Source: Sphingobium terrigena
Lineage (GTDB): Bacteria > Pseudomonadota > Alphaproteobacteria > Sphingomonadales > Sphingomonadaceae
Direction of reading: 5' to 3'
NCBI RefSeq assembly: GCF_003591655.1
Contig: NZ_QVRA01000003.1
Location: forward strand, 1,139 to 65,138
DNA length: 64,000 nucleotides
Of the stretch, positions 24,713 to 34,272 are shown one piece after another; position 1 is the first letter of the stretch; every line of letters starts with the position of its first letter. The position numbers were made by a program, and so were the translations under genes. The notes beneath the pieces are model-generated. The model did not search any database and was not told where the DNA came from. It saw only the letters and a list, made by a program, of their open reading frames with translations.

Positions 24713-25972
24713 TCAAAGCGCCTTCATGATCAGCGAGGCGTTGGTGCCGCCAAAGCCGAACGAGTTGTTCAGCACCGCGCGCACCTTGCGCTGCTTGGCG
24801 ACATGGGGAACCAGGTCGACGCCCTTGCAGCTTTCGCTCGGCTCATCCAGGTTCAGCGTCGGCGGCACAATGCCGTCGCGCATGGCCAGGATGCAGAAGA
24901 TGCTTTCCACCGCGCCCGCGCCGCCCAGCAAATGGCCGATCGCCGACTTGGTCGAACTCATCGACATGGCGCTGATCTGGTCGCCGAACAGGCGGCGGAC
25001 CGCGCCCAGCTCCAGCTCGTCACCCAGCGGGGTCGATGTGCCATGGGCGTTCACATAGTCGATATCTTCGAGGCTGAGGCCCGACTTCTTGAGCGCCATC
25101 GCCATCGAGCGGAACGCGCCGGAGCCTTCGGGATGCGGGGCGGTGACGTGATAGGCGTCGCCCGACAGGCCGTAACCCAGCACTTCGGCGTAGATTTTCG
25201 CGCCGCGCGCCTTGGCCCGCTCATATTCTTCCAGCACGACCACGCCTGCGCCCTCGCCCATGACGAAGCCGTCGCGGTTGACGTCATAGGGGCGGCTGGC
25301 GCGGGTCGGATCATCATTGAACCCGGTCGAGAGCGCGCGCGCCTGCGAGAAGCCGGCGATGCCGATCGGGCAGATCGCGCTTTCCGCGCCGCCCGCCAGC
25401 ATCACGTCGGCATCGTCCATCGCGATCATCCGCGCGGCATCGCCGATCGAATGGGCGCCGGTCGAGCAGGCGGTGACGACGGCGTGGTTCGGACCCATCA
25501 GGCCATATTTGATGCTGACCTGACCGGAAATCAGGTTGATCAGGCGGCCATGGACGAAGTGCGGGCTGACCCGGCCTGGTCCCTTGGTCGCCAGCACCAG
25601 CGATTCGCTTTCAATGCCCGGCAGGCCGCCAATGCCCGAACCGATAGAGCACCCGGCGCGCAGCCGTTCCTCCTCGCTCATATTGAGCAGGCCCGCATCC
25701 CTGAGCGCCTCGCTCGCCGCTGCAATTCCGAACACGATGAACAGATCGACCTGGCGCTGGACCTTGTGATCCACCTCCAGATTGGCGTCGAAGCCGTACT
25801 CATGGTCCTTGGGCTTCACTTCGCACGCGATGCGGCACTTATAGTCGGTGGGGTCGAACCGGGTGATCGTCGCCGCGCCGGATTTGGACGCAATGATGTT
25901 CTTCCAGCTGGTTTCGACATCTCCGCCAAGCGGGGTCACCATGCCAAGACCGGTTACGACGACACGACGCAT
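24713..25972 (-). CDS. fabF: Beta-ketoacyl-ACP synthase II
   Basis: A 419-residue condensing enzyme elongating acyl-ACP with malonyl-ACP. The catalytic triad is visible: Cys169 in TACSTGAH, His310 in NAHGTSTPLGD and His347 in KSAIGHLLGGAGA. The C-terminus NNSFGFGGTNASLI is diagnostic of the family. It follows acpP by 179 bp, with a hairpin between, as in the common acpP-fabF arrangement. Confidence 0.97.
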   Translation of the reverse strand: MRRVVVTGLGMVTPLGGDVETSWKNIIASKSGAATITRFDPTDYKCRIACEVKPKDHEYGFDANLEVDHKVQRQVDLFIVFGIAAASEALRDAGLLNMSEEERLRAGCSIGSGIGGLPGIESESLVLATKGPGRVSPHFVHGRLINLISGQVSIKYGLMGPNHAVVTACSTGAHSIGDAARMIAMDDADVMLAGGAESAICPIGIAGFSQARALSTGFNDDPTRASRPYDVNRDGFVMGEGAGVVVLEEYERAKARGAKIYAEVLGYGLSGDAYHVTAPHPEGSGAFRSMAMALKKSGLSLEDIDYVNAHGTSTPLGDELELGAVRRLFGDQISAMSMSSTKSAIGHLLGGAGAVESIFCILAMRDGIVPPTLNLDEPSESCKGVDLVPHVAKQRKVRAVLNNSFGFGGTNASLIMKAL

Positions 25973-26059
25973 ATGCTAGCTCCGAAATTCCTTGTTGGCG
26001 TTTCGCCGTTCCCTTAACCGCTTGTGCGACAGTTGTGAACGGCGCGCCAGATACGAAAA

Positions 26060-26097
26060 GGCTCCCCACACCCCGGAATCACCGGACAGGAGGAGCC
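26060..26097 (-). terminator. Hairpin between acpP and fabF
   Basis: GGCTCC (26060-26065) and GGAGCC (26092-26097) pair, with inner CCGG repeats. On the minus strand the hairpin is followed by TTTTC, giving a weak intrinsic terminator after acpP. It would allow partial readthrough into fabF and so set a higher acpP than fabF transcript level. Confidence 0.5.
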
Positions 26098-26151
26098 GTT
26101 TCTCTCAACGCATTACCGGCCCGCCGCCCATGGGGCAGGCCGCAATACGCC

Positions 26152-26385
26152 TTACTGCTTGCTGTCGATATAGTCGATCGCATCCTTGACGGTGCCGATC
26201 TTCTCAGCCGCATCGTCGGGAATTTCGACGCCGAATTCTTCCTCGAACGCCATCACCAGCTCAACGATGTCGAGGCTGTCAGCGCCCAGATCGTCGATGA
26301 AGCTGGCATCCTCGGTCACCTTTTCGGCTTCAACGCCCAGATGCTCGACGACGATTTTCTTTACGCGATCCGCGGTCTCACTCAT
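26152..26385 (-). CDS. acpP: Acyl carrier protein
   Basis: A 77-residue, strongly acidic carrier protein with the phosphopantetheine site [10 protein letters not shown] (Ser37). It carries growing acyl chains for fatty acid synthesis. Length and sequence are typical. It is transcribed towards fabF. Confidence 0.98.
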   Translation of the reverse strand: MSETADRVKKIVVEHLGVEAEKVTEDASFIDDLGADSLDIVELVMAFEEEFGVEIPDDAAEKIGTVKDAIDYIDSKQ

Positions 26386-26592
26386 GAGTGGTCCTTCTTG
26401 ACTGGTATCGTTGGTGGGTCTGAATAACTGTTAAGGCAGCCCTAGTGCCAAGCGCCGATACAGGCAAGAGGCAAGGCCGCCAAGCCCCTTTCATTCGCGC
26501 CAGGCAATGATTCCGCAACAAAATAGCGCCAATCGGGGCATGGCAACGCTTCATTTACCAAAATTTCAGCGGCTTGTGCGAGGGATTGGGGC

Positions 26593-27834
26593 ATGATCAT
26601 GCCGCCAGCCACCGATCGCTTCATGACCCGTGCGCGCGTCCGGCTGACCGCGATGCTGATATTGGCGGCGACGATCATCGGCCTTTGCACGCTATTTGCC
26701 ACCGCCCATGGCACGGTGGATTCGCTGGGGCGACCGCTGGGGACCGATTTTTCCAACGTCTGGACCGCGGGACACATGGCCGATCAGGGCCGTGCGCCCG
26801 AAGCATGGGACTGGCCGACCCAGCACGAAGTGCAGAAACAGGTCCACCATAATGACGCCATCCCCTTCTACGGCTGGCACTATCCCCCGCCCTTCCTGAT
26901 CATCGCCACGCTGCTGGCGCAATTTCCCTATGTCGCGGCACTGCTGATCTGGCAGGGGCTGAGCCTGACTTTATGCCTGACGCTGGTACGGCGCATCCTG
27001 CCCGATGATCGTGACGCCATATTGGTGGCGCTGGGCGCGCCGGTGGTGCTGGTGTGCCTGGGCCATGGCCAGAACGCCTTTCTGACCGCCAGCCTGCTGG
27101 GCGCGGGGATGCTGCTGCTCGACCGGCGGCCATGGGTCGCGGGGATGCTGCTGGGTGCTCTGGTCTATAAGCCGCAATTTGCCGTGCTGATCCCCGTGCT
27201 GATCCTGGCGCGGGGGAATATGCGCGCTTTCCTGTCGGCCGGGCTGACCGTGACGGCATTGTGCCTGCTGACGCTGGCGATCTGGGGCTGGCCGGTGTGG
27301 CAGGCCTTCATCGAGTCCCTGCCGCTGACCCGCCATATCATCATCGAAGCGGGCGCGACGGGCTGGGAGAAAATCCAAAGCCCCTTCGCCGCCATCCGCC
27401 AATGGGGTGGATCGATCCCCGCCGCTTATGCGGTGCAGGCGATCGTCTCCGCCCTCGCCATCGCAGCGGCAGCGCTGGTGGCACGGCGCGGGTCTATGGC
27501 GGCGCGCGGTGCTGCGGCGCTAAGCGCGGCTTTGCTCTGCACGCCCTATGTGCTGGACTATGATTTCGTGCTGCTGGGCGTTGCCATCGCCTTCATCGCC
27601 GCGGACATGGCGGCGCGCGGGACGCTGCGCTGGGAGCCGACATGGCTGGCCTATGCGTGGATCGCGCCATTGTTCGGCCGGGCCGTGTCGGAATGGACGC
27701 TGATCCCGGTCAACCTGATCGCCGCCATCGCCGTGCTAACACTGGCGACGCGGCGCGCCATCCTGATGGACGGCGCGCTCACCGGCTTCAGATCATGGCC
27801 ATTCCGCCGTTCACGTGAAGAGTTTGTCCATTAA
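26593..27834 (+). CDS. GT87 (DUF2029)-type polyprenol-linked glycosyltransferase
   Basis: A 413-residue protein with about ten membrane segments. GTDFSNVWTAGHMA and WHYPPPFLIIATLLA, followed by GHGQNAFLTASLLG and LVYKPQF, are the conserved pieces of DUF2029/GT87, a family of GT-C type mannosyl- or other polyprenyl-phosphate-dependent transferases. The substrate is unknown. Its 3' end overlaps the 3' end of fabG on the opposite strand by 47 bp, so the two transcripts are mutually antisense at their ends. An internal start at 26623 is possible. Confidence 0.85.
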   Translation: MIMPPATDRFMTRARVRLTAMLILAATIIGLCTLFATAHGTVDSLGRPLGTDFSNVWTAGHMADQGRAPEAWDWPTQHEVQKQVHHNDAIPFYGWHYPPPFLIIATLLAQFPYVAALLIWQGLSLTLCLTLVRRILPDDRDAILVALGAPVVLVCLGHGQNAFLTASLLGAGMLLLDRRPWVAGMLLGALVYKPQFAVLIPVLILARGNMRAFLSAGLTVTALCLLTLAIWGWPVWQAFIESLPLTRHIIIEAGATGWEKIQSPFAAIRQWGGSIPAAYAVQAIVSALAIAAAALVARRGSMAARGAAALSAALLCTPYVLDYDFVLLGVAIAFIAADMAARGTLRWEPTWLAYAWIAPLFGRAVSEWTLIPVNLIAAIAVLTLATRRAILMDGALTGFRSWPFRRSREEFVH

Positions 27835-28525
27835 CATAGCCCGCCTCACGGCTCGCCAGATAGACGACCGCCGCACCGATATCATCGCCATCGCCCAGAT
27901 CGCCTGCCGGAATCTTCTGGAGGATCGCGCCCTTTTGCGCGTCATTGAGCGCGTCGGTCATGGCCGACCGAATGAAGCCGGGCGCGACGCAATTGACGGT
28001 GATGCCGCGGCTGGCGAGTTCCTGGCCCAGGCTCTTGGACATGCCGATAATGCCTGCCTTGGACGCACAATAGTTGGACTGGCCCGGATTGCCGGTGACG
28101 CCCACCACGGACGTGATCGAGATGATGCGGCCAAAGCGCGCCTTCATCATCGGCTTGGCCGCCGCGCGGCACAGGCGGAAAGCGGCCTCCAGATTGATCG
28201 CGATCACGCTCGACCATTCTTCATCCTTCATTCGCAGGATGAGGTTGTCGCGGGTGACGCCGGCATTGTTGACCAGGATGTCGATCTTCCCCAGCGCCTC
28301 CACCGCCTGCGGCACCAGCGCATCGACAGATGCGGGGTCGGACAGGTTGCAGACGATCGTTTTGTGATCCCCGCCCAGCTCCGCCGCAAACGCCTTGAGC
28401 TTATCCTCATTGCTGCCCGAAAGCGCGAGCGTCGCCCCCTGGGCGGCCAACGCCTTGGCAATGGAAGAGCCAATCCCCCCCGAAGCGCCAGTCACCAGCG
28501 CGGTCATGCCTGTCAGATCGAACAT
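27788..28525 (-). CDS. fabG: 3-oxoacyl-ACP reductase
   Basis: A 245-residue short-chain dehydrogenase with cofactor loop TGASGGIG (12-19), NNAG, and the catalytic Ser139, Tyr152 and Lys156 (SNYCASK). It reduces beta-ketoacyl-ACP with NADPH. The ATG lies one base after the stop of the crotonase gene, so it is part of the fabD operon. It converges on and overlaps the GT87 gene. Confidence 0.95.
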   Translation of the reverse strand: MFDLTGMTALVTGASGGIGSSIAKALAAQGATLALSGSNEDKLKAFAAELGGDHKTIVCNLSDPASVDALVPQAVEALGKIDILVNNAGVTRDNLILRMKDEEWSSVIAINLEAAFRLCRAAAKPMMKARFGRIISITSVVGVTGNPGQSNYCASKAGIIGMSKSLGQELASRGITVNCVAPGFIRSAMTDALNDAQKGAILQKIPAGDLGDGDDIGAAVVYLASREAGYVNGQTLHVNGGMAMI

Positions 28526-28526
28526 G

Positions 28527-29327
28527 TCAGTCTCCCTTGAATGTCGGCGGGCGGCGGTCGAAGAAGGCGTTTATCGCCTCGTCATGGTCCGCCGTCGCAT
28601 GGGCCAGCGCCTGCATTGCGCCTGCCATTTCCAATATCTGTGAAAGCTCTGCCGTCTGCGCCGCGCGCAGCAGACGCTTGGTCATGCGGGTCGCATGGGG
28701 CGGGTTGGCGGCGATGGCATCGGCCTGTTGGCGCGCCGCGGCCATCAAATCCTCGTCCGGCACAACTTCGCTCACCAGCCCGATACGCAGCGCCTCGGCG
28801 GCATCGATCGTCTCGCCGGTCAGCGACAATTGCGCAGCCTTGGAAAAACCCACGATGCGCGGCAGCAGCCATGCGCCGCCATCGCCCGACACAAGGCCCA
28901 GTTTCACGAAACTTTCGGCAAAGCGCGCCGACTGGCCCGCAATCCGCACGTCGCACATGCAGGTCAGGTCCATCCCCGCGCCGATCGCCGGGCCATTGAC
29001 CGCCGCGATCACCGGCAGTTCGATCGCCTGGAACAGGAGCGGCAGGCGCTGGATACCCGCGCGATAGTTGCGCCGCGTCTCCGCGGGCAGTCCGGCGCGC
29101 AGGCCACCCGCATCGGGCCGCATCGCGTTCAAATCACCGCCCGACGAAAAGGCGCTGCCCGCCCCGGTCAGGATGGCGACATGGATCGAGATATCGCGCT
29201 CGGCTTCCTCGAACACTGCGCACAACGCATCGACCATCGCCGGGTCGGAAATCGGGTTGCGCCGGTCTGGCTGGTTCAGCGTGACCGTCAGCACCGGCCC
29301 ATCGCGCTGGGTGAGAACCGCGCTCAT
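28527..29327 (-). CDS. Crotonase-superfamily protein (enoyl-CoA hydratase/isomerase-like)
   Basis: A 266-residue crotonase-fold protein: oxyanion-hole segments AFSSGGDLNAM and NGPAIGAGMDL are clear. By manual alignment, the two hydratase glutamates are replaced (Phe and Gln at the corresponding sites in ESFVKLGLVSGDGGAWLLPR and FSKAAQLSLTG), while an Asp lies in SGDGG. It may therefore be an isomerase or another CoA-ester enzyme. It overlaps fabD by 4 nt (ATGA) and fabG begins 1 nt later, an unusual insertion in a fatty acid synthesis operon. Confidence 0.85.
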   Translation of the reverse strand: MSAVLTQRDGPVLTVTLNQPDRRNPISDPAMVDALCAVFEEAERDISIHVAILTGAGSAFSSGGDLNAMRPDAGGLRAGLPAETRRNYRAGIQRLPLLFQAIELPVIAAVNGPAIGAGMDLTCMCDVRIAGQSARFAESFVKLGLVSGDGGAWLLPRIVGFSKAAQLSLTGETIDAAEALRIGLVSEVVPDEDLMAAARQQADAIAANPPHATRMTKRLLRAAQTAELSQILEMAGAMQALAHATADHDEAINAFFDRRPPTFKGD

Positions 29328-30259
29328 AGCGATCCCAGCGCAGCCTCAATGTCGTCCATCGTGACGACGCTGCGCACGGTCGCGTCGGGCGCGATGCGCT
29401 TGACCATCGGACCCAGCACCTTGCCGCCCAACTCGACGAAATCTGTCACGCCCGCCTCCCACATGGCAGCGACGGATTCGCGCCAGCGCACCCGGCCCGT
29501 CACCTGCTCGACCAGCCGCGCGCGAATCTCGTTCGGGTCGGCGATCGGCGTGGCCAGCACATTGGCATAGACCGGCAGCAGCGGGGCATTGATCACCGCA
29601 TCGGCCAGCGCCAGCGCCATCGCGTCAGCAGCGGGCTGCATCAGCGGACAGTGGAAGGGCGCGGATACCGGCAGCAACACGCCGCGCTTGATGCCATGAT
29701 CCTTGACCATCGCCACCGCCCGCTCGATCGCGCCGCGATGCCCGGAAATGACGACCTGGCTTGGGTCATTGTCATTGGCGACGGTGCAGACCTCTCCCTC
29801 AGCCGCCGCGTCTGCCAGCGCCTGCGCCTTCTCTATATCCGCACCCAGCAGCGCCGCCATCGCGCCCTCGCCCACCGGCACGGCCGCCTGCATCGCCTGG
29901 CCGCGCAGCTTGAGCAACCGCGCCGTCGTGCCAAGGTCGAACGCTTCGGCGGCGCACAATGCGCTATATTCGCCCAGGCTATGGCCTGCGACATAATCGC
30001 CCTTGTCGCTCAGCGAAAAACCGCCTTCGCGCTGCATCACCCGCAGCGTCGCGATGGCATTGGCCATGATTGCGGGCTGGGCATTTTCGGTCAGGGTCAG
30101 GTCGCTCTCTGGCCCTTCGATCATGATGCGGAACAAATTTTGTTTCAGCGCGTCATCGACTTCCTGAAACAGCTCACGCGCGGCGGGACTGGCATCGGCC
30201 AGCGCCTTGCCCATGCCTACCGACTGGCTGCCCTGCCCCGGAAATAGAAAAGCCCGCAT
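29324..30259 (-). CDS. fabD: Malonyl-CoA:ACP transacylase
   Basis: A 311-residue acyltransferase with FPGQGSQ at the start, nucleophile Ser94 in GHSLGEY, and SAPFHCPLM carrying the catalytic His. It loads malonate onto ACP. The ATG at 30259 follows AGGGGA. It is the first gene of the fabD-crotonase-fabG operon and is divergent from the efflux operon. Confidence 0.97.
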   Translation of the reverse strand: MRAFLFPGQGSQSVGMGKALADASPAARELFQEVDDALKQNLFRIMIEGPESDLTLTENAQPAIMANAIATLRVMQREGGFSLSDKGDYVAGHSLGEYSALCAAEAFDLGTTARLLKLRGQAMQAAVPVGEGAMAALLGADIEKAQALADAAAEGEVCTVANDNDPSQVVISGHRGAIERAVAMVKDHGIKRGVLLPVSAPFHCPLMQPAADAMALALADAVINAPLLPVYANVLATPIADPNEIRARLVEQVTGRVRWRESVAAMWEAGVTDFVELGGKVLGPMVKRIAPDATVRSVVTMDDIEAALGSL

Positions 30260-30399
30260 TCGTCATCCCCTGACCCAAGCGCTACAAAAAGCGCGTAATT
30301 TCAATGGTGTTACACTTTGAGACATAAATGGCATTGAGGCATACACATGTCTGCGGCAGGCAGGCATCCGACACCCTGCCCCCTTTGCCGGGGGACTGA

Positions 30400-31884
30400 A
30401 TGACGGCCCCTTTAACGATGACGGAGTGCAAGGAAAAGGTGCGATATCGCATTGTCTGGATCATAGGAACGGCGCTTGCCCTCTCCGCCTGCGCAGCGGG
30501 GCCGGACTATCGCGCGCCGCAGCCTGCCGCGCTTGGCATCCCCGCCGCCTATGATCAGGGCAGCGGCGCACCCGTCAGCGACGCGGAGCTTGCCCAATGG
30601 TGGACGCGCCTTAACGATCCGGCGCTGTCCGCACTGATCGATACGGCGATCATCGCCAATCTCGACATATTGCAGGGGCAGGCGCGGTTGCGGCAGGCGC
30701 GGGAATCGCTGGCACAGGCCAATGCGTCCTTCCTGCCACAAATCAGCGGATCGGGCAGCGGCGGCAAAAATTACCGCAGCCAGGCGGGCGGCACCCGCGT
30801 CGACAATAATGGCAATGTCATCAGCACGGGCGCGAGCAACTGGTCGAGCAGCTATTCGGCAAACGCCAATGCCAGCTGGCAGATCGATCTGTTCGGCGAA
30901 TTGTCGCGCAGCGCCGAAGCGGCACGCGCGGACCTTGCCGCATCGGGCTATGATCTGGCGACGGTGCGGATGACGATCATATCCGAACTGGTCACCAACT
31001 ATGTCCAGGCGCGGCTGGCGCAGGAGCAGTTGCGCGTCGCCCGTGAGAGCCGGCAGGTGCAGCAGGATAATTATGACATTGCCCGCTGGCGCTTGCAGGC
31101 GGGCCTCGTCTCCTCGCTCGACGAGCAGCAGGCGCGTGCGCAACTGGCCCAGACCAGCGCATCGATCCCGCAGATCGAGGCCAGCCTGCGCGGCAGCCTC
31201 AACCGCATCGCCGTGCTGACCGGGCAGGCGCCGGGAGCCGCCACCCGTGCGCTCGAAACCCCTGCCCCCATTCCCACCGCTGCGATCGACATCGCCACCG
31301 GCATCCCCGCCGACACGCTGCGCCAGCGACCCGATGTGCGCAGCGCCGAACGCAACCTCGCCGCTGCCACCGCGCGGATCGGCGTGGCGCAGGCGCAGCT
31401 TTATCCCTCGCTCGGCATCAGCGGCAATATCGGCACCACCTCCAACGCCTTCAAAGACCTGTTCAGCCTGATCACCGGCGGCGTGTTTGCCAATGTCGCG
31501 CAGACGATCTTCGACGGTGGCCGCCTCGCCTCGCAAGTCCGGGCGCAGAAGGCGGCGACCGACGGCGCATTTGCGGCCTATAAACAAAGCGTGCTGGGCG
31601 CGCTGGAGGATGTCGAGAACGCCATGGCGTCGCTCACCAGCGCACGCCTGCGCAAGGCGGAGTTCGCGACGGCCTATGATGCGTCGAACAATGCCGCGAT
31701 ATTGGCGCGCAGCCAGTATCAGGCGGGCCTGACCGACTTCCAGACGCTGTCCAACAGCGAATCCACCCTTTTGAACGCGCGCAACAGCCTGGCTGGCGCG
31801 CGGTCGGACGAAATCCTGGCTCTCGCCCAGCTCTACAATGCGCTGGGCGGCGGCTGGCAGAGCATGGAAAGCCGCCCCGAATGA
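30400..31884 (+). CDS. Outer-membrane efflux lipoprotein (NodT/OprM family)
   Basis: A 494-residue TolC-like channel. A lipobox ALSACA puts the acylated Cys near residue 31, followed by the family start AGPDYRAPQ. Two repeats of the outer membrane efflux domain follow, with long coiled-coil stretches and the FDGGRLASQVRAQKA region. It would form the exit duct for the MacA/MacB-like pump encoded directly downstream (ATGA overlap with the adaptor gene). Confidence 0.93.
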   Translation: MTAPLTMTECKEKVRYRIVWIIGTALALSACAAGPDYRAPQPAALGIPAAYDQGSGAPVSDAELAQWWTRLNDPALSALIDTAIIANLDILQGQARLRQARESLAQANASFLPQISGSGSGGKNYRSQAGGTRVDNNGNVISTGASNWSSSYSANANASWQIDLFGELSRSAEAARADLAASGYDLATVRMTIISELVTNYVQARLAQEQLRVARESRQVQQDNYDIARWRLQAGLVSSLDEQQARAQLAQTSASIPQIEASLRGSLNRIAVLTGQAPGAATRALETPAPIPTAAIDIATGIPADTLRQRPDVRSAERNLAAATARIGVAQAQLYPSLGISGNIGTTSNAFKDLFSLITGGVFANVAQTIFDGGRLASQVRAQKAATDGAFAAYKQSVLGALEDVENAMASLTSARLRKAEFATAYDASNNAAILARSQYQAGLTDFQTLSNSESTLLNARNSLAGARSDEILALAQLYNALGGGWQSMESRPE

Positions 31885-33380
31885 GCAATGACACCACCAC
31901 CGATCCGGCGCTGGACGCATTTCTGGGCGCGAAACCGGCCAAGCCATGGCGCAAATGGGCGGTGCGCGGCGCGATCGGCGTCGGGCTGCTGCTGCTGATC
32001 CTGCTCGTCAGCCGTTGTTTCGCGGATGAGGATCAGCCCAATTATGCGACCCGCGAGGTCCGCAAAGGCGACCTGACGGTCAGCGTATCGGCCACTGGCA
32101 ATCTGAAGCCCGTCAATCAGGTCGATGTCGGGTCCGAACAATCGGGCAAGATCACCGCCGTCTATGTCGATGTGAACGACCGCGTGGTGAAGGGCCAGCG
32201 ACTGGCCGAACTCGACACGCGCCGTCTGGTCGATACGGTAAACCAGAACCGGGCGCAGGTGTCAGCATCACAAGCGCAGGTCGCACAGGCACAGGCTCAG
32301 GTCGCTCTGGCCAAGGCGACGCTCGACCGGCAGCTTAACGTGTTCCAGCTGTCGGGCGGCAAGGTGCCAGCCAAGACCGAGATCGATTCGGCCCGCGCCA
32401 ATTATGAAGGCGCGCTTGCCACGCTGCGGTCGGCGCAGGCGCAGGTCGATGTGTCCCGCGCGCAACTCTCCTCCGCCCAGACCAACCTGACCATCGCGCA
32501 GATCGTGTCGCCCGTGAATGGCGTCGTCCTGTCGCGCGATATCGAGCCGGGCCAGACCGTCGCGGCCTCGCTCAACGCCCCCGTCCTTTTCACGCTGGCC
32601 GAAGATCTGACCCAGATGGAGGTCGAGGTATCGGTGGACGAAGCCGATGTCGGACAGGTGAAGGAAGGCCAGAGCGCCACCTTCGCCGTCGACGCCTTCC
32701 CCGGCCGCAGCTTCCCGGCCAGGGTCACGCGGGTCAATGTCGGGTCGAACAGCGCCAGCACGTCCTCCTCTTCCACGACCAGCACCGCCAGCAGCTCGTC
32801 TGGCACCGTGGTCGCCTATACCGCCGTGCTGACCGTCAATAATGGCGACGAAACCCTGCGCCCCGGCATGACCGCGACGGCGGACATCGTGACGCAGGAA
32901 TTGCGCGACGTGCTGCTCGTCCCCAACGCCGCGCTGCGTTTCAAGCCCAGCGCGGGCGCAGCCCAGGGTGGCGGCATCACCAGCACGCTGATGCCCCGCC
33001 GCCGCGGCAATCGCGCCGCCCGCGAAGTCAGCTTCGGCGCGGGCAGCAGTCAGACCGTCTATGTCGTGGGGGAAGACGGCAAGCCCCAGGCGATCCAGGT
33101 CGTCGTCGGTGCCAGCGACGGATCGCGCACCGTCATTACCGGCGGCGATCTGAAGCCGGGGATGCGCGTCATCACCGGGCAATTGGCGGCAGGCCAGCAG
33201 CCGCCAGCCGAAGATCAGGCGCGCAACGGCGCAGACCAGCGCGCCCCACGCAAGGACAGCGCACCGCGCAACCCGGCGACCGACGGCACGCCTGCGACCG
33301 TGGGGAAGCTCGGCAATTCGGGTGACGCGCCTCCGCAAACTGCCCCCGTGACGGCCGCCCCCGTGACGGCCAAGCCCTGA
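31881..33380 (+). CDS. MacA-like periplasmic adaptor (HlyD/RND MFP family)
   Basis: A 499-residue adaptor with one N-terminal membrane anchor (about 28-46), the lipoyl half-motif SVSATGNLKPVNQVDVGSEQSG, a coiled-coil hairpin rich in AQAQVA repeats, and a beta-barrel with IAQIVSPVNGVVLSRDIEPGQTV. It has a low-complexity Ser/Thr insert (near residues 290-312) and a long disordered Pro/Ala-rich tail of about 80 residues, both beyond E. coli MacA. The ATPase gene starts 5 bp downstream. Confidence 0.92.
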   Translation: MSNDTTTDPALDAFLGAKPAKPWRKWAVRGAIGVGLLLLILLVSRCFADEDQPNYATREVRKGDLTVSVSATGNLKPVNQVDVGSEQSGKITAVYVDVNDRVVKGQRLAELDTRRLVDTVNQNRAQVSASQAQVAQAQAQVALAKATLDRQLNVFQLSGGKVPAKTEIDSARANYEGALATLRSAQAQVDVSRAQLSSAQTNLTIAQIVSPVNGVVLSRDIEPGQTVAASLNAPVLFTLAEDLTQMEVEVSVDEADVGQVKEGQSATFAVDAFPGRSFPARVTRVNVGSNSASTSSSSTTSTASSSSGTVVAYTAVLTVNNGDETLRPGMTATADIVTQELRDVLLVPNAALRFKPSAGAAQGGGITSTLMPRRRGNRAAREVSFGAGSSQTVYVVGEDGKPQAIQVVVGASDGSRTVITGGDLKPGMRVITGQLAAGQQPPAEDQARNGADQRAPRKDSAPRNPATDGTPATVGKLGNSGDAPPQTAPVTAAPVTAKP

Positions 33381-33385
33381 TCGCC

Positions 33386-34087
33386 ATGAGCGTCGATCCC
33401 ATCATCACCCTGCGCGGCGTCACCAAAGTCTATGGCAGCGGCGCAACCGAGTTTCAGGCCTTGAAGGGCATTGACCTCGACATTGCGCAGGGCGATTTCG
33501 TCGCGGTGATGGGGCCGTCCGGCTCCGGCAAATCGACGACGATGAACATCCTTGGCTGCCTCGACGTGCCGTCGGCAGGCGAGCTCCTGTTCAAGGGGCA
33601 TCATGTCGAAACGCTGGACCGCGACCAGCGCGCGCTGCTGCGCCGCCGCTATCTGGGCTTTGTGTTTCAGGGGTTCAACCTGCTCTCCCGCACCAGCGCG
33701 CTGGAGAATGTCGAACTGCCCCTGCTCTATCGCGGCGAGGACAAGCAGACCCGATACGACATGGGCATGGCCGCGCTGGACAAGGTGGGCCTTAAGCAAT
33801 GGTGGGACCATACCCCCGCCGAACTGTCCGGCGGCCAGCAACAGCGCGTCGCCATCGCCCGCGCCATCGTCACCAGCCCCGACGTGCTGCTGGCCGACGA
33901 ACCAACCGGCAACCTCGATTCGGAACGCTCGATCGAGATCATGGAATTGCTGACCGACCTCAACAGGAATAGCGGCATCACCGTGCTGATGGTGACCCAC
34001 GAACCCGACATGGCAGCGTTCGCGCGGACGATCGTGCATTTTCGCGACGGGCTGGTCGAGCGGGTCGAGAAGGGGTTGGCGGGGTGA
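33386..34087 (+). CDS. MacB-type ABC transporter ATPase
   Basis: A 233-residue ATPase with Walker A GPSGSGKST, Q-loop FVFQGFNLLSR, signature LSGGQQQR, Walker B VLLADEPTGNLD and H-loop MVTHE, all matching the LolD/MacB class. In E. coli MacB this domain is fused to the permease; here they are separate proteins. The permease gene is not adjacent but 193 bp away behind an inverted-repeat element. Confidence 0.93.
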   Translation: MSVDPIITLRGVTKVYGSGATEFQALKGIDLDIAQGDFVAVMGPSGSGKSTTMNILGCLDVPSAGELLFKGHHVETLDRDQRALLRRRYLGFVFQGFNLLSRTSALENVELPLLYRGEDKQTRYDMGMAALDKVGLKQWWDHTPAELSGGQQQRVAIARAIVTSPDVLLADEPTGNLDSERSIEIMELLTDLNRNSGITVLMVTHEPDMAAFARTIVHFRDGLVERVEKGLAG

Positions 34088-34105
34088 GGGATATGCGCGC
34101 GCAAA

Positions 34106-34272
34106 CCTTCTCCCCTTGGGGGAGAAGGATACGGAGCCTTGGTGAGCGAAGCGAACTTAGGCGCAGTTGGAAGAGGGGGAAGCGCCCCATCGACGGCGCG
34201 CGTCCCCCTCTCCAAGCTATGCTAGCCAGCAAGCTGGCAAGCGCCGCTATCCTCTCCCCCAAGGGGCGAGGA
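34106..34272. repeat. Inverted-repeat element inserted inside the MacAB-like operon
   Basis: CCTTCTCCCCTTGGGGGAGAAGG (split here: CCTTCTCCCC, TTGGGGGAGAAGG) at 34106-34128 is matched at the other end by CCTCTCCCCC and AAGGGGCGAGGA (34251-34272). Inner arms also pair. It separates the ATPase and permease genes, and its right end supplies the AGGAG ribosome site (34269-34273) for the permease ATG at 34281. Confidence 0.7.

Noticed and set aside
32750-32815. Ser/Thr-rich low-complexity stretch in the adaptor as a possible sequencing error
   Set aside because: The frame stays open and the adaptor domains continue on both sides, so it is a real insert.
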